DNA of 64,000 nucleotides from Polaromonas jejuensis NBRC 106434 (GCF_001598235.1 NZ_BCYO01000016.1:55403-119402), one strand, 5' to 3'. Positions 1 through 10,333 are shown, numbered from the stretch's first letter. Notes: generated by a model from the sequence alone, not told the origin. Numbers and translations: made by a program.

Positions 1-1
1 G

Positions 2-1228
2 ACCAGCCGCACGCTGGACGCGCTGGCCGGCGCCCAGGGCGCCGACATTGACAAGGGCCTGAAGCTGGACACCACCGGCCACACCGAAGCGGGCGGCTGC
101 GTGTTTTTCCAGACCAAGCCGCTGGACTACACGCTGCCCGTGAGCCTGCCGCAGGGCAAGGCCGACAACCAGATCCTCGGCGTGGTCGAGGCCCTGCGCA
201 AGGAATACGCGCCGCGCGAAGTCGTGCTGGTGTCCAAAGACATCAATATGCGCGTCAAGGCCCGCGCACTCGGGCTGGTCACCGACGACTACCAGAACGA
301 CAAGGCCCTGGAAGACAGCGACCTGCTGTATTCCGGCGCGCTGGCCCTGCCGGCAGATTTCTGGACGCGCCAGAGCAAGACTGTGGAAAGCTGGCAGCAA
401 GGCAGCCACACCTTCTACCGCATCACCGGCCCCATCGTGCCCAGCCTGCTGATCAACCTGTTTGTATTTTTTGAAGCGCCCGGCGAGCCGCCGCTCTATG
501 CGCGGGTCACGGAAATTCGCGACAAAACCGCCGTCCTGAAGACGCTGAAGGACTACAGCCACCTCAAGAATGCCGTGTGGGGCGTGACCATGCGCAATCG
601 CGAACAAAACTTCGCCATGAACCTGCTGATGGACCCGGATGTTGACTTTGTCACGCTGGCGGGCACGGCAGGCACCGGCAAAACGCTGATGGCGCTGGCC
701 AGCGGCCTCACGCAGGTGCTGGATGATCGCCGCTATACCGAAATCATCATGACGCGCGCCACGGTATCCGTCGGCGAAGACATTGGCTTCCTGCCGGGCA
801 CCGAAGAGGAAAAAATGGGCCCCTGGATGGGCGCGCTCGACGACAACCTGGAAGTGCTGGGCAAGACCGACACCGGCTCCGGCGAATGGGGGCGCGCGGC
901 CACCAATGAACTGATCCGCTCACGCATCAAGGTCAAAAGCATGAACTTCATGCGCGGCCGCACCTTCCTCAACAAATACGTGATCATCGACGAGGCGCAA
1001 AACCTGACGCCCAAGCAGATGAAGACCCTCATCACCCGCGCCGGGCCGGGCACCAAGATCATCTGCATGGGCAATCTGGCGCAGATTGATACCCCCTACC
1101 TCACCGAAGGCTCTTCAGGCATGACCTTCGCTGTGGACCGCTTCAAGGGCTGGCCGCATGGCGGGCACATCACGCTGGCCCGCGGCGAGCGTTCACGGCT
1201 GGCCGATTTCGCCAGCGAGGTGCTTTGA
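2..1228 (+). CDS. PIN domain / PhoH-family ATPase (5' end outside window)
   Basis: The reading frame is open from the left window edge, so the N-terminus is missing. An in-frame GTG at 101 is unlikely to be the true start. The visible N-terminal part resembles the end of a PIN-type RNase domain. The C-terminal half is a PhoH P-loop NTPase with Walker A GTAGTGKT and Walker B VIIDEAQNL. Fused PIN-PhoH proteins (YlaK/PhoH2 type) are thought to act as NTP-dependent RNA helicase/RNases in the cytoplasm. It stands alone and is followed by a strong bidirectional terminator. The family assignment is secure; the physiological role is not. Confidence 0.88.
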   Translation, partial: TSRTLDALAGAQGADIDKGLKLDTTGHTEAGGCVFFQTKPLDYTLPVSLPQGKADNQILGVVEALRKEYAPREVVLVSKDINMRVKARALGLVTDDYQNDKALEDSDLLYSGALALPADFWTRQSKTVESWQQGSHTFYRITGPIVPSLLINLFVFFEAPGEPPLYARVTEIRDKTAVLKTLKDYSHLKNAVWGVTMRNREQNFAMNLLMDPDVDFVTLAGTAGTGKTLMALASGLTQVLDDRRYTEIIMTRATVSVGEDIGFLPGTEEEKMGPWMGALDDNLEVLGKTDTGSGEWGRAATNELIRSRIKVKSMNFMRGRTFLNKYVIIDEAQNLTPKQMKTLITRAGPGTKIICMGNLAQIDTPYLTEGSSGMTFAVDRFKGWPHGGHITLARGERSRLADFASEVL

Positions 1229-1310
1229 CTCCATAGCGGGATGGAATTTGGAACACACTTGCCTGCGGCCAGGATGGCGCAGGCAGGCGGGTGATTCAAG
1301 CCACGAAAAC

Positions 1311-1345
1311 AAAAAAGCCAAGTCGGATGACTTGGCTTTTTTTAT
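1311..1345. terminator. Bidirectional rho-independent terminator
   Basis: A perfect 10-bp stem (AAGCCAAGTC / GACTTGGCTT) with a 4-nt loop is flanked by A-run and T-run. It can stop the PhoH-family gene from the left and the tRNA-Val transcript from the right. Confidence 0.85.
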
Positions 1346-1372
1346 TCTTATTCTTTATTGTTCTTCGTATTC

Positions 1373-1447
1373 TGGTGGGCGGTGCAAGTTTCGAACTTGC
1401 GACCCCTGCAGTGTGAATGCAGTGCTCTACCCCTGAGCTAACCGCCC
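1373..1447 (-). tRNA. tRNA-Val (CAC anticodon), CCA encoded
   Basis: Read on the minus strand, the 75-nt sequence folds into a full cloverleaf. The acceptor stem is GGGCGGT/ACCGCCC, the D-arm is GCTC/GAGC, and the anticodon stem is CTGCA/TGCAG with loop TTCACAC. The T-arm is GCAAG/CTTGC with a TTCGAAA loop. The anticodon CAC reads valine GUG codons. The discriminator A and a genomically encoded CCA (1373-1375) are present. Confidence 0.96.
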
Positions 1448-1494
1448 TGTCGGTCAGCCTATGATTATAAGGGGTTTCAGGCTACTTTTTCACT

Positions 1495-2202
1495 TCAAGC
1501 GTTTAAAACTCGCCAAACAGTTTTTCCCTTGCTGGATTTGTCGATGTCGACCAGCAGTTTTTCGTGGTCCGCGAGCTCCTGCTCATTGGCCGCCAGCAGG
1601 GGAAGCTCAAACCCGCTGAGATCAATCTGCGGGACGCTGTCGCTGCCCTCCTGGGAGGAGCTCCCCACATCGATCATCAGGCTGTTTTGCCCGCGTGTGA
1701 GGTTGATATACACGTCCGCGAGCAACTCGGCATCCAGCAAGGCGCCGTGCAAGGTCCGGCCCGAATTGTCGACTTCGAGCCGGTCGCACAGGGCGTCGAG
1801 CGAATTTCGTTTGCCCGGAAACATCTCCTTGGCCATCATCAGGCTGTCGGTGATCTTGGCCACGCAATGCCTGATCGGCTCCCGGCCTATGAGTTCGAGT
1901 TCCTTGTTCAGAAAGCTCACGTCAAACGGCGCGTTGTGGATGATGATCTCGGCGCCCTGCAGGTAGTCCAGCAGTTCGTCGGCCACGGCCGCGAACTTGG
2001 GCTTGTCCTTCAGGAACTCATTGCTGATGCCGTGAACCTTGAGCGCATCCTCATGGCTGTCGCGCTCAGGATTCAGGTAGAAATGCTTGTTATTGCCCGT
2101 GAGCTTGCGACCCACCAGCTCCACGCAGCCGATTTCAATGATGCGGTCGCCGCTGTCAGCGGACAGACCCGTGGTTTCAGTGTCTAAAACGATTTGGCGC
2201 AT
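1495..2202 (-). CDS. dnaQ: DNA polymerase III epsilon subunit (3'-5' proofreading exonuclease)
   Basis: 235-aa DEDDh exonuclease that proofreads for the replicative polymerase as part of the PolIII core. ExoI motif DTETTG sits at the N-terminus, followed by the HNAPFDVSFLN ExoII region and the HGALLDAELLADVY ExoIII region with the catalytic His. The C-terminal tail is the polymerase-alpha tether. I chose the ATG at 2202 (MRQIVLDTETTG), although the frame stays open 29 codons upstream, because family members start at this point. It lies downstream of fdx, separated by a terminator. Confidence 0.95.
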   Translation of the reverse strand: MRQIVLDTETTGLSADSGDRIIEIGCVELVGRKLTGNNKHFYLNPERDSHEDALKVHGISNEFLKDKPKFAAVADELLDYLQGAEIIIHNAPFDVSFLNKELELIGREPIRHCVAKITDSLMMAKEMFPGKRNSLDALCDRLEVDNSGRTLHGALLDAELLADVYINLTRGQNSLMIDVGSSSQEGSDSVPQIDLSGFELPLLAANEQELADHEKLLVDIDKSSKGKTVWRVLNA

Positions 2203-2272
2203 GACACGGATTATCGCTCCGGCCCCTGTCGCGGGCCTACGGAAGGCGAGACAACCTTTTCGGGCCGTCCGG

Positions 2273-2300
2273 CAAAAAAAAGCCCGCAATTTCGCGGGCC
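2273..2300 (-). terminator. Terminator of the isc operon
   Basis: GCCCGC / GCGGGC hairpin with an AATTTC loop (about 2281-2299). On the minus strand it is followed by a run of eight T. It sits between the fdx stop and dnaQ, so it should end the isc transcript. Confidence 0.75.
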
Positions 2301-2336
2301 TTGGGCTCTTGGCCGGGTTACTGCACCACTGCAGGA

Positions 2337-2675
2337 TCAGTGAATTTCCTTGGCATGGTTGATGGAGTACTTGGGAATCTCCACCGTCAGGTCTTTTTGC
2401 GCCAGCAAGGCCTGGCAGCTCAGGCGTGAGTTGGGCTCCAGCCCCCAGGCGCGGTCCAGCAGGTCTTCTTCGCTTTCGTCGAGTTCATTCAGCGAGTTGA
2501 AGCCTTCCCGCACGATCACATGGCAGGTCGTGCAGGCGCAGCTCATGTCGCACGCATGCTCGATATTGATCTTGTTGTCGAGCAGGGCCTCGCAGATGGA
2601 CGTGCCCGCGGGCGCCGTGATCTCAGCACCTTGAGGGCAGTATTCGGGGTGGGGCAGTATTTTGATGATGGGCAT
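2337..2675 (-). CDS. fdx: ISC-type [2Fe-2S] ferredoxin
   Basis: 112-aa adrenodoxin-like ferredoxin that supplies electrons for Fe-S cluster assembly on IscU. The ligand cysteines are in HACDMSCACTTCHVIV plus a later LSCQ, which is the usual C-x5-C-x2-C...C spacing of Isc ferredoxins. It is the last gene of the isc operon, 39 bp after hscA. No iscX follows; dnaQ comes next. Confidence 0.95.
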   Translation of the reverse strand: MPIIKILPHPEYCPQGAEITAPAGTSICEALLDNKINIEHACDMSCACTTCHVIVREGFNSLNELDESEEDLLDRAWGLEPNSRLSCQALLAQKDLTVEIPKYSINHAKEIH

Positions 2676-2714
2676 GGTGTCAACTTGACGGTATGGGGCT
2701 GCTGAAGACTTCGC

Positions 2715-4577
2715 TCAGAGCGCCTCGATGTTTTTCCCGGCCAGGGCGGTCTGTATGCCCCGGTTCATGCGCTGCGCGGCAAACGCTTCGGTGCCCCTGG
2801 CCAATGCCTGGGTAGCCGCTTCAATGGTGGCCGCATCACCGTGCGCACGCGCATCGGTGAGCGCGACCATCAGGCTGTCAATCTGCGCCCGTTCGTTGGG
2901 GCTGAGCAGGTCCGCGTCTGCCGCCAGGGCGCTTTGCGTGGCCAGCACCATGCGGTCCGCGTCCACCCTGGCCTCGGCCAGCGCGCGCGCCTGCATGTCC
3001 TGCTGGGCCGTGGCAAAGCTGTCTTGCAGCATGCGGGCGATCTCCTCGTCCGACAAACCGTAGGAAGGCTTCACATCAATGCGCGCCTCGACCCCGCTGC
3101 CCTGCTCCCTGGCATTGACGCTGAGCAAGCCATCGGCATCCACGGTGAAGGTCACGCGGATGCGCGCCGCACCCGCGGCCATGGGCGGGATGCCGCGCAA
3201 CTCGAAGCGGGCCAGGCTGCGGCAGTCGGCCACCAGGTCCCGCTCGCCCTGCACCACATGCAGGGCCAGCGCCGTCTGGCCGTCCTGGTAGGTGGTGAAG
3301 TCCTGCGCCATGGCCGTCGGTATGGTCTGGTTGCGCGGCACAATGCGCTCGACCAGGCCGCCCATGGTCTCTATGCCCAGCGACAGCGGAATCACGTCGA
3401 GCAGCAGCAGGTCGGTTCCTGTGTGGTTGCCCGCCAGCTGGTTGGCGGAAATGGCGGCCCCAAGTGCCACCACCTCGTCGGGATTCAGGTTGGTCAATGG
3501 CTCGCGGCCGAAAAAGCTGGCCACGGCCTTGCGCACTTGCGGCATGCGCGTGGAGCCGCCCACCAGCACAACGCCCTGAATCTCGTCCTTGGTTAATTTG
3601 GCGTCACGCAAGGCCTTGCGCACCGCCGTCAGGGTGCGCTGGGTGAGGTGCGCGGTGGCGGTTTCAAAATCCGCCGCCTGCATCTCGAAATTGATGGAGG
3701 CCTTGGCCAGCTGCACAGAAAACGGAACGGGATCCGCCGCGGACAAGGCCTCCTTGCAGGCGCGCGCCGTCTGTTGCAGGGCCGCCTTGTCCGAGGGCGT
3801 CAGGGTATCGGCAGCCAGGCCCGCCTTGGCCAGCGCCCATTCCGCCATGGCGCGGTCATAGTCGTCACCGCCGAGGGCGGAATCGCCTCCCGTGGAAACC
3901 ACTTCGAACACGCCCTGCGTCAGGCGCAGGATGGAAATGTCAAAGGTCCCGCCGCCCAGGTCGTAAACCGCATAAACGCCTTCGCTGGCGTTGTCCAGGC
4001 CATAGGCAATCGCCGCCGCGGTGGGTTCGCTGATAAGGCGCAGCACATTCAGGCCCGCCAGTTGCGCGGCATCTTTCGTGGCCTGGCGCTGGGATTCATC
4101 GAAATAGGCGGGCACCGTGATCACGGCGCCATACACATCGTCATTGAAGGTATCTTCGGCCCGATAGCGCAGCGTGGCCAGAATTTCGGCGCTGATCTCG
4201 ACCGGGCTTTTTTCACCGGCGGCGGTTTGCAGGGTGACCATGCCGGGCTTGTCGTTGAGTTGGTAGGGCAACTGGGCGCGGCTGGCAATGTCATGAATGC
4301 CCCGCCCCATCAGGCGCTTGACGGAGGAGATGGTGTTGCGTGGGTCTTCGACCTGGGCCGCCAGCGCGTCGAAACCGACCTGGCGCCGCTCGGCGTCCAG
4401 GTAGCGCACGACGCTGGGCAAAATCACGCGCCCCTGATCATCAGGCAGGCATTCGGACACGCCGTTGCGCACACTGGCGACCAGCGAGTGCGTGGTGCCC
4501 AGGTCGATGCCGACGGCAATGCGTCGCTGGTGGGGGTCTGGCGTTTGGCCGGGTTCGGATATTTGCAGGAGTGCCAT
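2715..4577 (-). CDS. hscA: Fe-S cluster assembly Hsp70 chaperone HscA
   Basis: 620-aa specialised Hsp70 that with HscB binds the LPPVK motif of IscU and promotes cluster transfer. The ATPase domain opens with [15 protein letters not shown] and carries [11 protein letters not shown] and [13 protein letters not shown]. The substrate-binding and lid domains follow to the C-terminus. The start is ATG 4577 ([11 protein letters not shown]); an upstream in-frame extension reaching into hscB is not conserved in type. The gene sits 31 bp after hscB. Confidence 0.96.
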   Translation of the reverse strand: MALLQISEPGQTPDPHQRRIAVGIDLGTTHSLVASVRNGVSECLPDDQGRVILPSVVRYLDAERRQVGFDALAAQVEDPRNTISSVKRLMGRGIHDIASRAQLPYQLNDKPGMVTLQTAAGEKSPVEISAEILATLRYRAEDTFNDDVYGAVITVPAYFDESQRQATKDAAQLAGLNVLRLISEPTAAAIAYGLDNASEGVYAVYDLGGGTFDISILRLTQGVFEVVSTGGDSALGGDDYDRAMAEWALAKAGLAADTLTPSDKAALQQTARACKEALSAADPVPFSVQLAKASINFEMQAADFETATAHLTQRTLTAVRKALRDAKLTKDEIQGVVLVGGSTRMPQVRKAVASFFGREPLTNLNPDEVVALGAAISANQLAGNHTGTDLLLLDVIPLSLGIETMGGLVERIVPRNQTIPTAMAQDFTTYQDGQTALALHVVQGERDLVADCRSLARFELRGIPPMAAGAARIRVTFTVDADGLLSVNAREQGSGVEARIDVKPSYGLSDEEIARMLQDSFATAQQDMQARALAEARVDADRMVLATQSALAADADLLSPNERAQIDSLMVALTDARAHGDAATIEAATQALARGTEAFAAQRMNRGIQTALAGKNIEAL

Positions 4578-4608
4578 GACGCTTGTCTGTTGTAACTTTT
4601 GTAATGCT

Positions 4609-5127
4609 TCATTGTCCCAGCTGGTCGATGCGGGCATCCACCTCGCTGGCAAAGCGCTCAATAAACATAAGGCTTCTGACCTGATGGGCCGCTGCCGCAT
4701 AGTCCTTTCGGGCATCCAGCGTCTGCTCTATTTTTGATAGCTGCTTGCGCATGCTGGCCAAGGACTGGGAGGCTATTTCATCCATATCCTGCAGGGTTTC
4801 AGCCTCGTCCAGTGCTTCGCGCCACTGCATTTGCTGCACCAGGAAATCAGGCGGCATGGCCGTGTTGTGTTCGGCATGGATGGGCGCGCCGTGCAATTCG
4901 CACAGGTAGCTGGCCCGCTTCAAGGGGTTTTTGAGCCGCTGATAGGCCTCGTTGATGCGCACCGACCATTGCATGGCCAGGCGCTGGGCGGCCGCGCCCT
5001 GGGCCGCAAACTTGTCGGGATGGGCCTCACGCTGCAACTCTTTCCAGCGCGCATCCAGCACGGCGCTATCCTGCGCAAACTGCATGGGCACGCCAAAAAG
5101 TTCAAAGTCGGTGGAATGAATATTCAT
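4609..5127 (-). CDS. hscB: J-domain co-chaperone HscB
   Basis: 172-aa DnaJ-type co-chaperone that delivers IscU to HscA and stimulates its ATPase. The J-domain HPD motif is in [12 protein letters not shown] (about residues 35-37). The C-terminal three-helix IscU-binding domain follows. Residues about 119-134, within that domain, are encoded by a copy of the dispersed ATAGCTGC repeat (4727-4773), so repeat sequence has been accommodated in a helix. A terminator-like hairpin lies between iscA and this gene. Confidence 0.95.
   Translation of the reverse strand: MNIHSTDFELFGVPMQFAQDSAVLDARWKELQREAHPDKFAAQGAAAQRLAMQWSVRINEAYQRLKNPLKRASYLCELHGAPIHAEHNTAMPPDFLVQQMQWREALDEAETLQDMDEIASQSLASMRKQLSKIEQTLDARKDYAAAAHQVRSLMFIERFASEVDARIDQLGQ
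4727..4773 (+). repeat. Dispersed ATAGCTGC-family repeat, copy inside hscB
   Basis: Contains CTATTTTTGATAGCTGC then TTGCGC, followed about 10 nt later by AAGGACTGGGAGGC. This is the same layout as the other copies in the window (CTAT, T-run, ATAGCTGC, TGCGC, about 10-nt spacer, RGGGCTGGAGGCC-like end). Confidence 0.75.
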
Positions 5128-5132
5128 GTCAA

Positions 5133-5167
5133 GAAAAAGCCGCCAGCACGGTCAGTGTGGGCGGCTC
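5133..5167 (-). terminator. Terminator/attenuator-like hairpin between iscA and hscB
   Basis: AGCCGCC (5138-5144) pairs with GGCGGCT (5160-5166). On the minus strand the stem is followed by TTTTTCTT, so it looks like an intrinsic terminator inside the operon. It may reduce read-through from iscRSUA into hscBA-fdx, or act as an mRNA processing or stability element. Confidence 0.5.
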
Positions 5168-5200
5168 TGTGAGGGCGGAGCGCTGCTGGGAATTCGCTGG

Positions 5201-5524
5201 TCAAACGCGGAAGCTCTCGCCACAACCACAGCGATCACGCTCATTGGGATTGATGAACTTGAAGCCCTCGTTCAAACCCTCGCGCACAAAATCGAGTTTC
5301 GTGCCGTCAATGTAGGCCATGCTTTTCGGGTCCACCAGCACCTTGACGCCGTTGTCTTCGAACACCACGTCCTCGGGTGCAATCTCGTCGGCATATTCAA
5401 GCTTGTAGGCCAGACCCGAGCATCCCGTGGTCTTGACGCCCAGGCGCACACCCACCCCCTTGCCGCGCTTGGTTATGTAGCGGGTCACGTGGCGGGCAGC
5501 TGCGTCGGTAAGGGTAACGGACAT
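5201..5524 (-). CDS. iscA: A-type Fe-S carrier protein IscA
   Basis: 107-aa A-type scaffold/carrier that moves Fe-S clusters or iron to apoproteins. The three ligand cysteines are visible in [12 protein letters not shown] and the C-terminal CGCGESF. The length matches IscA. It sits 29 bp after iscU, in the canonical position between iscU and hscB. Confidence 0.95.
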   Translation of the reverse strand: MSVTLTDAAARHVTRYITKRGKGVGVRLGVKTTGCSGLAYKLEYADEIAPEDVVFEDNGVKVLVDPKSMAYIDGTKLDFVREGLNEGFKFINPNERDRCGCGESFRV

Positions 5525-5553
5525 TCAAATCACTCGAAAAATAAACCAGTTGA

Positions 5554-5949
5554 TCAGTGCGCGGCTTCGATGCGTTTTTGCTTGTAATCGTTCACGGCGG
5601 CCTTGATGGCGTCTTCCGCCAGGATGGAGCAGTGAATTTTCACAGGCGGCAGCGCCAGTTCTTCGGCGATGGCACTGTTCTTGATGCTGGCCGCTTCGTC
5701 CAGCGTCTTACCCTTGACCCACTCGGTCACCAGCGAGCTGGAGGCAATTGCCGAGCCGCAGCCGTAGGTCTTGAAGCGCGCGTCTTCAATCACGCCCGTG
5801 GTCGGGTTGACCTTGATCTGCAGCTTCATCACGTCGCCGCAGGCCGGGGCGCCGACCATGCCGGTGCCTACCGTTTCGTCGCCCTTTTCAAAAGAGCCGA
5901 CGTTGCGGGGATGTTCATAGTGATCTACCACTTTTGCGCTGTATGACAT
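5554..5949 (-). CDS. iscU: Fe-S cluster assembly scaffold IscU
   Basis: 131-aa scaffold on which [2Fe-2S] clusters are built from IscS-derived sulfur. Ligand cysteines are Cys37 (APACGD), Cys64 (YGCGSA) and Cys107 (IHCSIL). The HscA recognition motif LPPVK is at residues 100-104. It is 72 bp downstream of iscS in the same operon. Confidence 0.97.
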   Translation of the reverse strand: MSYSAKVVDHYEHPRNVGSFEKGDETVGTGMVGAPACGDVMKLQIKVNPTTGVIEDARFKTYGCGSAIASSSLVTEWVKGKTLDEAASIKNSAIAEELALPPVKIHCSILAEDAIKAAVNDYKQKRIEAAH

Positions 5950-6021
5950 GAATAACTCCTAAGTTCTGTTTGCTGGCAGATGGCTGCGATCTGATCTCAG
6001 GCCACCTGAACGCCCGTTTGC

Positions 6022-7239
6022 TTAATGCGCCGCCCACTGGATGGTGGACAGGTCGACGCCATCCTTGAACATTTCCCACAGTGGAGACAGTTCGCGCAGC
6101 TTGACCACGTTTTCCTTGATGGTGGCAACGGCGTAATCGATCTCTTCTTCGGTGCTCCAGCGGCCTATCGTCATGCGCAGGCTGCTGTGCGCCAGCTCGT
6201 CGCTGCGGCCCAGGGCGCGCAGCACATAGCTGGGCTCCAGACTGGCCGAGGTGCAGGCAGAACCGCTGGACACGGCCAGGCCCTTGATGCCCATGATCAG
6301 CGACTCGCCTTCAACGAAGTTGAAGCTCATGTTCAGGTTGTGCGGCACGCGCTTGTCGGCGTGGCCGTTGAGGAAGACCTCCTCGATGTCCTTGAGGCCA
6401 TTGAGCATGCGCTCATGCAAAGCCTGGATGCGTTTGTTTTCTTCGTGCATCTCGGCCTTGGCAATGCGGTAGGCCTCGCCCATGCCCACGCATTGGTGGG
6501 TCGGCAAGGTGCCGGAACGCATGCCGCGCTCGTGGCCGCCACCGTGCATTTGCGCTTCCAGGCGCACACGCGGCTTACGGCGCACATACAAGGCGCCAAT
6601 GCCCTTGGGGCCGTAGGTCTTGTGCGAGGTCAAGCTCATCAGGTCAACCGGCAGCGTCTGCAGGTCGATGTCGACACGGCCCGTCGCCTGCGCGGCGTCC
6701 ACATGGAAAATGATGCCCTTTTCGCGGCACAGGGCGCCAATGGCCGGAATGTCCTGAATCACGCCAATTTCGTTGTTGACGAACATCACGCTGACCAGGA
6801 TGGTATCGGGCCGGATGGCCGCCTTGAGCGCATCCAGATTGAGCAGGCCGTCGGCCTGCACATCCATATAGGTGACTTCAAAGCCCTGGCGCTCCAGTTC
6901 ACGGCAGGTATCGAGCACCGCCTTGTGCTCGGTCTTGACCGTGATGATGTGTTTGCCCTTGCTTTGGTAGAAATGGGCGGCACCCTTGATCGCCAGATTG
7001 TTGGACTCGGTTGCACCGCTGGTCCAGACGATCTCGCGCGGATCGGCGCCAATCAGTGCGGCAACCTGCTCACGCGCTTTTTCAACCGCAGCTTCTGCCT
7101 CCCAGCCCCACGCATGGCTGCGCGACGCGGGGTTGCCGAAATGCTCGCGCAACCAGGGGATCATGGCATCCACCACCCGTGGGTCGCACGGGTTGGTGGC
7201 GCTGTAGTCCATGTAAATCGGGAAATGTGGAGTATCCAT
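6022..7239 (-). CDS. iscS: Cysteine desulfurase IscS
   Basis: 405-aa PLP enzyme that takes sulfur from L-cysteine as a persulfide and passes it to IscU and other acceptors. The PLP lysine is Lys207 in [12 protein letters not shown]. The persulfide cysteine is Cys329 in the [13 protein letters not shown] loop, close to E. coli positions 206 and 328. It lies 96 bp downstream of iscR, a typical gap for RNA-level control in this operon family, though I see no specific sRNA target. Confidence 0.97.
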   Translation of the reverse strand: MDTPHFPIYMDYSATNPCDPRVVDAMIPWLREHFGNPASRSHAWGWEAEAAVEKAREQVAALIGADPREIVWTSGATESNNLAIKGAAHFYQSKGKHIITVKTEHKAVLDTCRELERQGFEVTYMDVQADGLLNLDALKAAIRPDTILVSVMFVNNEIGVIQDIPAIGALCREKGIIFHVDAAQATGRVDIDLQTLPVDLMSLTSHKTYGPKGIGALYVRRKPRVRLEAQMHGGGHERGMRSGTLPTHQCVGMGEAYRIAKAEMHEENKRIQALHERMLNGLKDIEEVFLNGHADKRVPHNLNMSFNFVEGESLIMGIKGLAVSSGSACTSASLEPSYVLRALGRSDELAHSSLRMTIGRWSTEEEIDYAVATIKENVVKLRELSPLWEMFKDGVDLSTIQWAAH

Positions 7240-7335
7240 GTGGCTAGCTCTTTAATTCACAGGCTGGCTGGCAGCTCAAAACAATGACGTCAACGCATTC
7301 AGGTCAAAACCGGACGAAAAACCGCCTTCAACCCA

Positions 7336-7872
7336 TCAGGATTTGGAAAATGCATTGCCCAGGGCGAACACCGAATTGGGTGCATTCACACGAATGGGTT
7401 TGACGACGGGCGCGGTGTAAATGGCTTTTTTCACCTGCGGGGTATTTTCGATCACCACGCCCTTGGCCAGCTGGTCATCCACCAGTTTTTGCAGGGTCAC
7501 GGAATCCAGGAACTCCACCATGCGGCTGTTCAGCGAGGCCCACAACTCATGCGTCATGCAGCGGCCGCCTTCACCCAGGCAGTTTTCCTTGCCACCGCAC
7601 TGGGTCGCATCGATCGGCTCGTCCACCGACACAATGATGTCGGCCACGGTGATCTCGGACGCCTTGCGGCCCAGCGTATAGCCGCCGCCCGGACCACGGG
7701 TGGACTCCACCAGTTCATGGCGGCGCAGCTTGCCGAACAGCTGTTCGAGGTAAGACAGGGAAATTTGTTGGCGTTGGCTGATCGCAGCCAGCGTGACTGG
7801 GCCACTGTTCTGGCGCAGACCCAAATCAATCATTGCAGTGACCGCAAAGCGGCCTTTGGTCGTGAGGCGCAT
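7336..7872 (-). CDS. iscR: Fe-S dependent Rrf2-family regulator IscR
   Basis: 178-aa winged-helix regulator. The N-terminal HTH starts [11 protein letters not shown]. The [2Fe-2S] ligands are Cys92, Cys98 and Cys105, with His108 nearby ([17 protein letters not shown]). Holo-IscR represses its own operon, and apo-IscR can act at other sites. First gene of the isc operon, with an IscR-like operator over its promoter (7998-8026). Confidence 0.96.
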   Translation of the reverse strand: MRLTTKGRFAVTAMIDLGLRQNSGPVTLAAISQRQQISLSYLEQLFGKLRRHELVESTRGPGGGYTLGRKASEITVADIIVSVDEPIDATQCGGKENCLGEGGRCMTHELWASLNSRMVEFLDSVTLQKLVDDQLAKGVVIENTPQVKKAIYTAPVVKPIRVNAPNSVFALGNAFSKS

Positions 7873-8186
7873 GGCAAGCTCCTTTATGGCTTGATGGTCG
7901 TTTTCAGCCCCGAAAGCTTGTGGCCGCCAGGGAACTCTTCCTCCTGCCGCCCAGGTAGTCAGCCGGTGTTGCGGGGGGCTTTTCTTGTTGTTGGATTGTT
8001 CTTGACTGTTTTCGTCAAGTATAGCACAGCCCCGTGTTTACCCGGGAGTGCGCCCCAAACCGTGGCTTAACCCATAACACCACAGCCTCCAAACGCCCGC
8101 AAACACCATTTAGTACCAAAGCGGTACAACCGGTCCTGACCCAGCCTGCCCAGGCCAGAAAGAGCTCGGCAAGCCCTGACTAAAGC
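7873..8186. other. Intergenic region upstream of iscR
   Basis: 314 bp between the iscR start and the uvrB stop. Apart from the IscR operator and extended -10 described separately, I see no further gene or RNA. The part nearest uvrB (8030-8186) has no clear hairpin terminator. Confidence 0.6.
7998..8026 (-). promoter_or_regulatory. iscR promoter with Type 1 IscR operator
   Basis: On the minus strand, positions 8022 down to 7998 match the published 25-nt Type 1 IscR consensus (ATASYYGAC...AGTCRRSTAT) at about 22 of 25 positions. Both half-sites, TTGAC and AGTCAAG, are present with an A-rich centre. Overlapping its upstream edge is an extended -10, TGCTATACT (8026-8018). No good -35 is seen. 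The overlap fits autorepression by holo-IscR, placing transcription start inside or next to the site. Confidence 0.8.
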
Positions 8187-10310
8187 CTAAAGCCGGTCGG
8201 GGTCGGCTGTCGAAACCGGCGGCACATTGTCGGTGCCTGGCGCACCAAAGGCCTGCTGCTTCAGCACATGCAGTTGGTCCCGCACCCTGGCGGCTTTCTC
8301 GAATTCGAGGTTTTTCGCATGCTCGACCATCTGCTTTTCCAGCCGCTTGATTTCGCGGGCGATGTCTTTTTCGCTCATGTCCTCGACCAGCGCTTTTTGC
8401 AGCTCGAGTTTTTCGGCTTCCTTGCCCGATTTTTCGCTGTAAACGCCGTCAATCAGGTCCCGGATACGCTTGACCACGCTGCGCGGCGTGATGTCGTGTT
8501 CCAGATTGAAGGCGATTTGCTTGTTGCGCCGGCGCTCGGTTTCATCCATGGCCTTTTTCATGGAGTCCGTGATGCGGTCGGCATACAGAATGGCCCGACC
8601 GTTCAGGTTGCGGGCGGCACGGCCTATGGTCTGGATCAGGCTGCGCTCGGCGCGCAAAAAGCCCTCCTTGTCGGCATCCAGAATCGCCACCAGGCTGACC
8701 TCGGGAATATCCAGGCCCTCGCGCAGCAGGTTGATCCCCACCAGCACGTCGAAAGCGCCCAGCCGCAGGTCGCGCAGGATTTCCACCCGTTCGACCGTGT
8801 CCACGTCGCTGTGCAAATAGCGCACCTTGACGCCGTTGTCACTGAGGTAGTCCGTCAGCTGCTCGGCCATGCGCTTGGTCAGCGTGGTGATCAGCACCCG
8901 CTCATTCTTCTCGACGCGGATGCGGATTTCCTGCAGCACGTCGTCGACCTGGTGCGTGGCCGGCCTGACCTCCACCTGCGGGTCCACCAGGCCCGTGGGA
9001 CGGACCAGTTGCTCCACCACTTTCCCGGAATGCTCTTTCTCGTACGCCGCCGGCGTGGCCGAAACAAACACCGCCTGCCGCATCTTGGATTCGAACTCCT
9101 CGAACTTGAGCGGCCGGTTGTCCAGCGCGCTGGGCAGGCGAAAACCGTATTCCACCAGGGTGGTCTTGCGCGCCCGGTCGCCGTTGTACATGGCGTTGAG
9201 CTGGCCAATCATCACGTGGCTCTCGTCCAGAAACATCAGCGCGTCTTTGGGCAGGTAATCGCACAGCGTCGAAGGCGCCGAGCCCGGCGCCGAGCCGCTG
9301 AGGTGGCGGGTGTAGTTCTCGATGCCCTTGCAGTGCCCTATCTCGCTGAGCATTTCCAGGTCGAAGCGGGTGCGCTGCTCGATGCGCTGGGCCTCGACCA
9401 GCTTGCCATCGGCCACAAACCGGCCCACGCACTCGGACAGCTCCAGCTTGATGGTCTCCACCGCCATCATGACCTTGTCGCGTGGCGTCACGTAATGGCT
9501 TTTCGGGTAGACCACAAAACGCGGGATTTTCTGCCGGATGCGGCCCGTGAGCGGGTCAAACAGCTGCAGGGACTCGATTTCATCGTCAAACAGCTCTATG
9601 CGGATCGCCAGCTCGGAATGCTCGGCCGGAAAGATGTCGATGACGTCGCCACGCACCCGGAAGGTGCCGCGCGAAAAGTCCTGGTCGTTGCGCGTGTACT
9701 GCATGCGGATCAGGCGCGCAATCACATCGCGCTGCCCCATCTTGTCGCCGGTGCGGGCGATGAAGCGCATCTGGGTGTAATCCTCGGGCGCGCCAATGCC
9801 GTAAATCGCGCTCACCGTGCCGACGATGATGGTATCCCGGCGCTCCAGCACGCTCTTGGTGGCCGAAAGCCGCATCTGCTCGATGTGCTCGTTGATGGCG
9901 GAGTCCTTTTCAATGAAAAGATCGCGCTGCGGCACATAGGCCTCGGGCTGGTAGTAGTCGTAATAGCTGACGAAATATTCCACCGCGTTCTTGGGGAAAA
10001 ACTCCCGGAATTCGCTATAAAGCTGGGCTGCCAGGGTCTTGTTGGGCGCAAACACGATGGCCGGCCGGCCCAGGCGGGCGATCACATTGGCCATGGTGTA
10101 GGTTTTGCCGGAACCGGTCACGCCCAGCAGGGTCTGGAACACCTCGCCGTCATTGACGCCCTCGACCAGCTCTTCAATGGCCTGGGGCTGGTCACCCGCC
10201 GGCGGGTAGGGCTGAAACAACTCAAACGGGGAATCCGGAAAGCGGATGAACTGGCCGGTGGCGCTGGGCTGCTCGGCGGACTCGGCAATGGCTTCAATGG
10301 CTTCTGGCAT
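8187..10310 (-). CDS. uvrB: Excinuclease ABC subunit B
   Basis: 707-aa DNA-damage recognition helicase of nucleotide excision repair. Walker A is [27 protein letters not shown] beta-hairpin region, helicase motifs ([22 protein letters not shown]) and a C-terminal UVR motif ([12 protein letters not shown]) that contacts UvrC follow. I chose ATG 10310; a TTG at 10346 is in frame but less likely. It is divergent from tyrB, and the start codon lies in a partial copy of the dispersed repeat. Confidence 0.95.
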   Translation of the reverse strand: MPEAIEAIAESAEQPSATGQFIRFPDSPFELFQPYPPAGDQPQAIEELVEGVNDGEVFQTLLGVTGSGKTYTMANVIARLGRPAIVFAPNKTLAAQLYSEFREFFPKNAVEYFVSYYDYYQPEAYVPQRDLFIEKDSAINEHIEQMRLSATKSVLERRDTIIVGTVSAIYGIGAPEDYTQMRFIARTGDKMGQRDVIARLIRMQYTRNDQDFSRGTFRVRGDVIDIFPAEHSELAIRIELFDDEIESLQLFDPLTGRIRQKIPRFVVYPKSHYVTPRDKVMMAVETIKLELSECVGRFVADGKLVEAQRIEQRTRFDLEMLSEIGHCKGIENYTRHLSGSAPGSAPSTLCDYLPKDALMFLDESHVMIGQLNAMYNGDRARKTTLVEYGFRLPSALDNRPLKFEEFESKMRQAVFVSATPAAYEKEHSGKVVEQLVRPTGLVDPQVEVRPATHQVDDVLQEIRIRVEKNERVLITTLTKRMAEQLTDYLSDNGVKVRYLHSDVDTVERVEILRDLRLGAFDVLVGINLLREGLDIPEVSLVAILDADKEGFLRAERSLIQTIGRAARNLNGRAILYADRITDSMKKAMDETERRRNKQIAFNLEHDITPRSVVKRIRDLIDGVYSEKSGKEAEKLELQKALVEDMSEKDIAREIKRLEKQMVEHAKNLEFEKAARVRDQLHVLKQQAFGAPGTDNVPPVSTADPDRL

Positions 10311-10333
10311 AAAAACTCGATCCAGCCCCGCTA
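10308..10333 (-). repeat. Partial copy of dispersed repeat at uvrB start
   Basis: GCATAAAAACT...TCCAGCCCC matches the terminal part of the well-preserved copy at 11743-11801 (GCATAAAAACTGGCTCCAGC). The ATAGCTGC core is absent. It overlaps the uvrB start codon. Confidence 0.4.
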
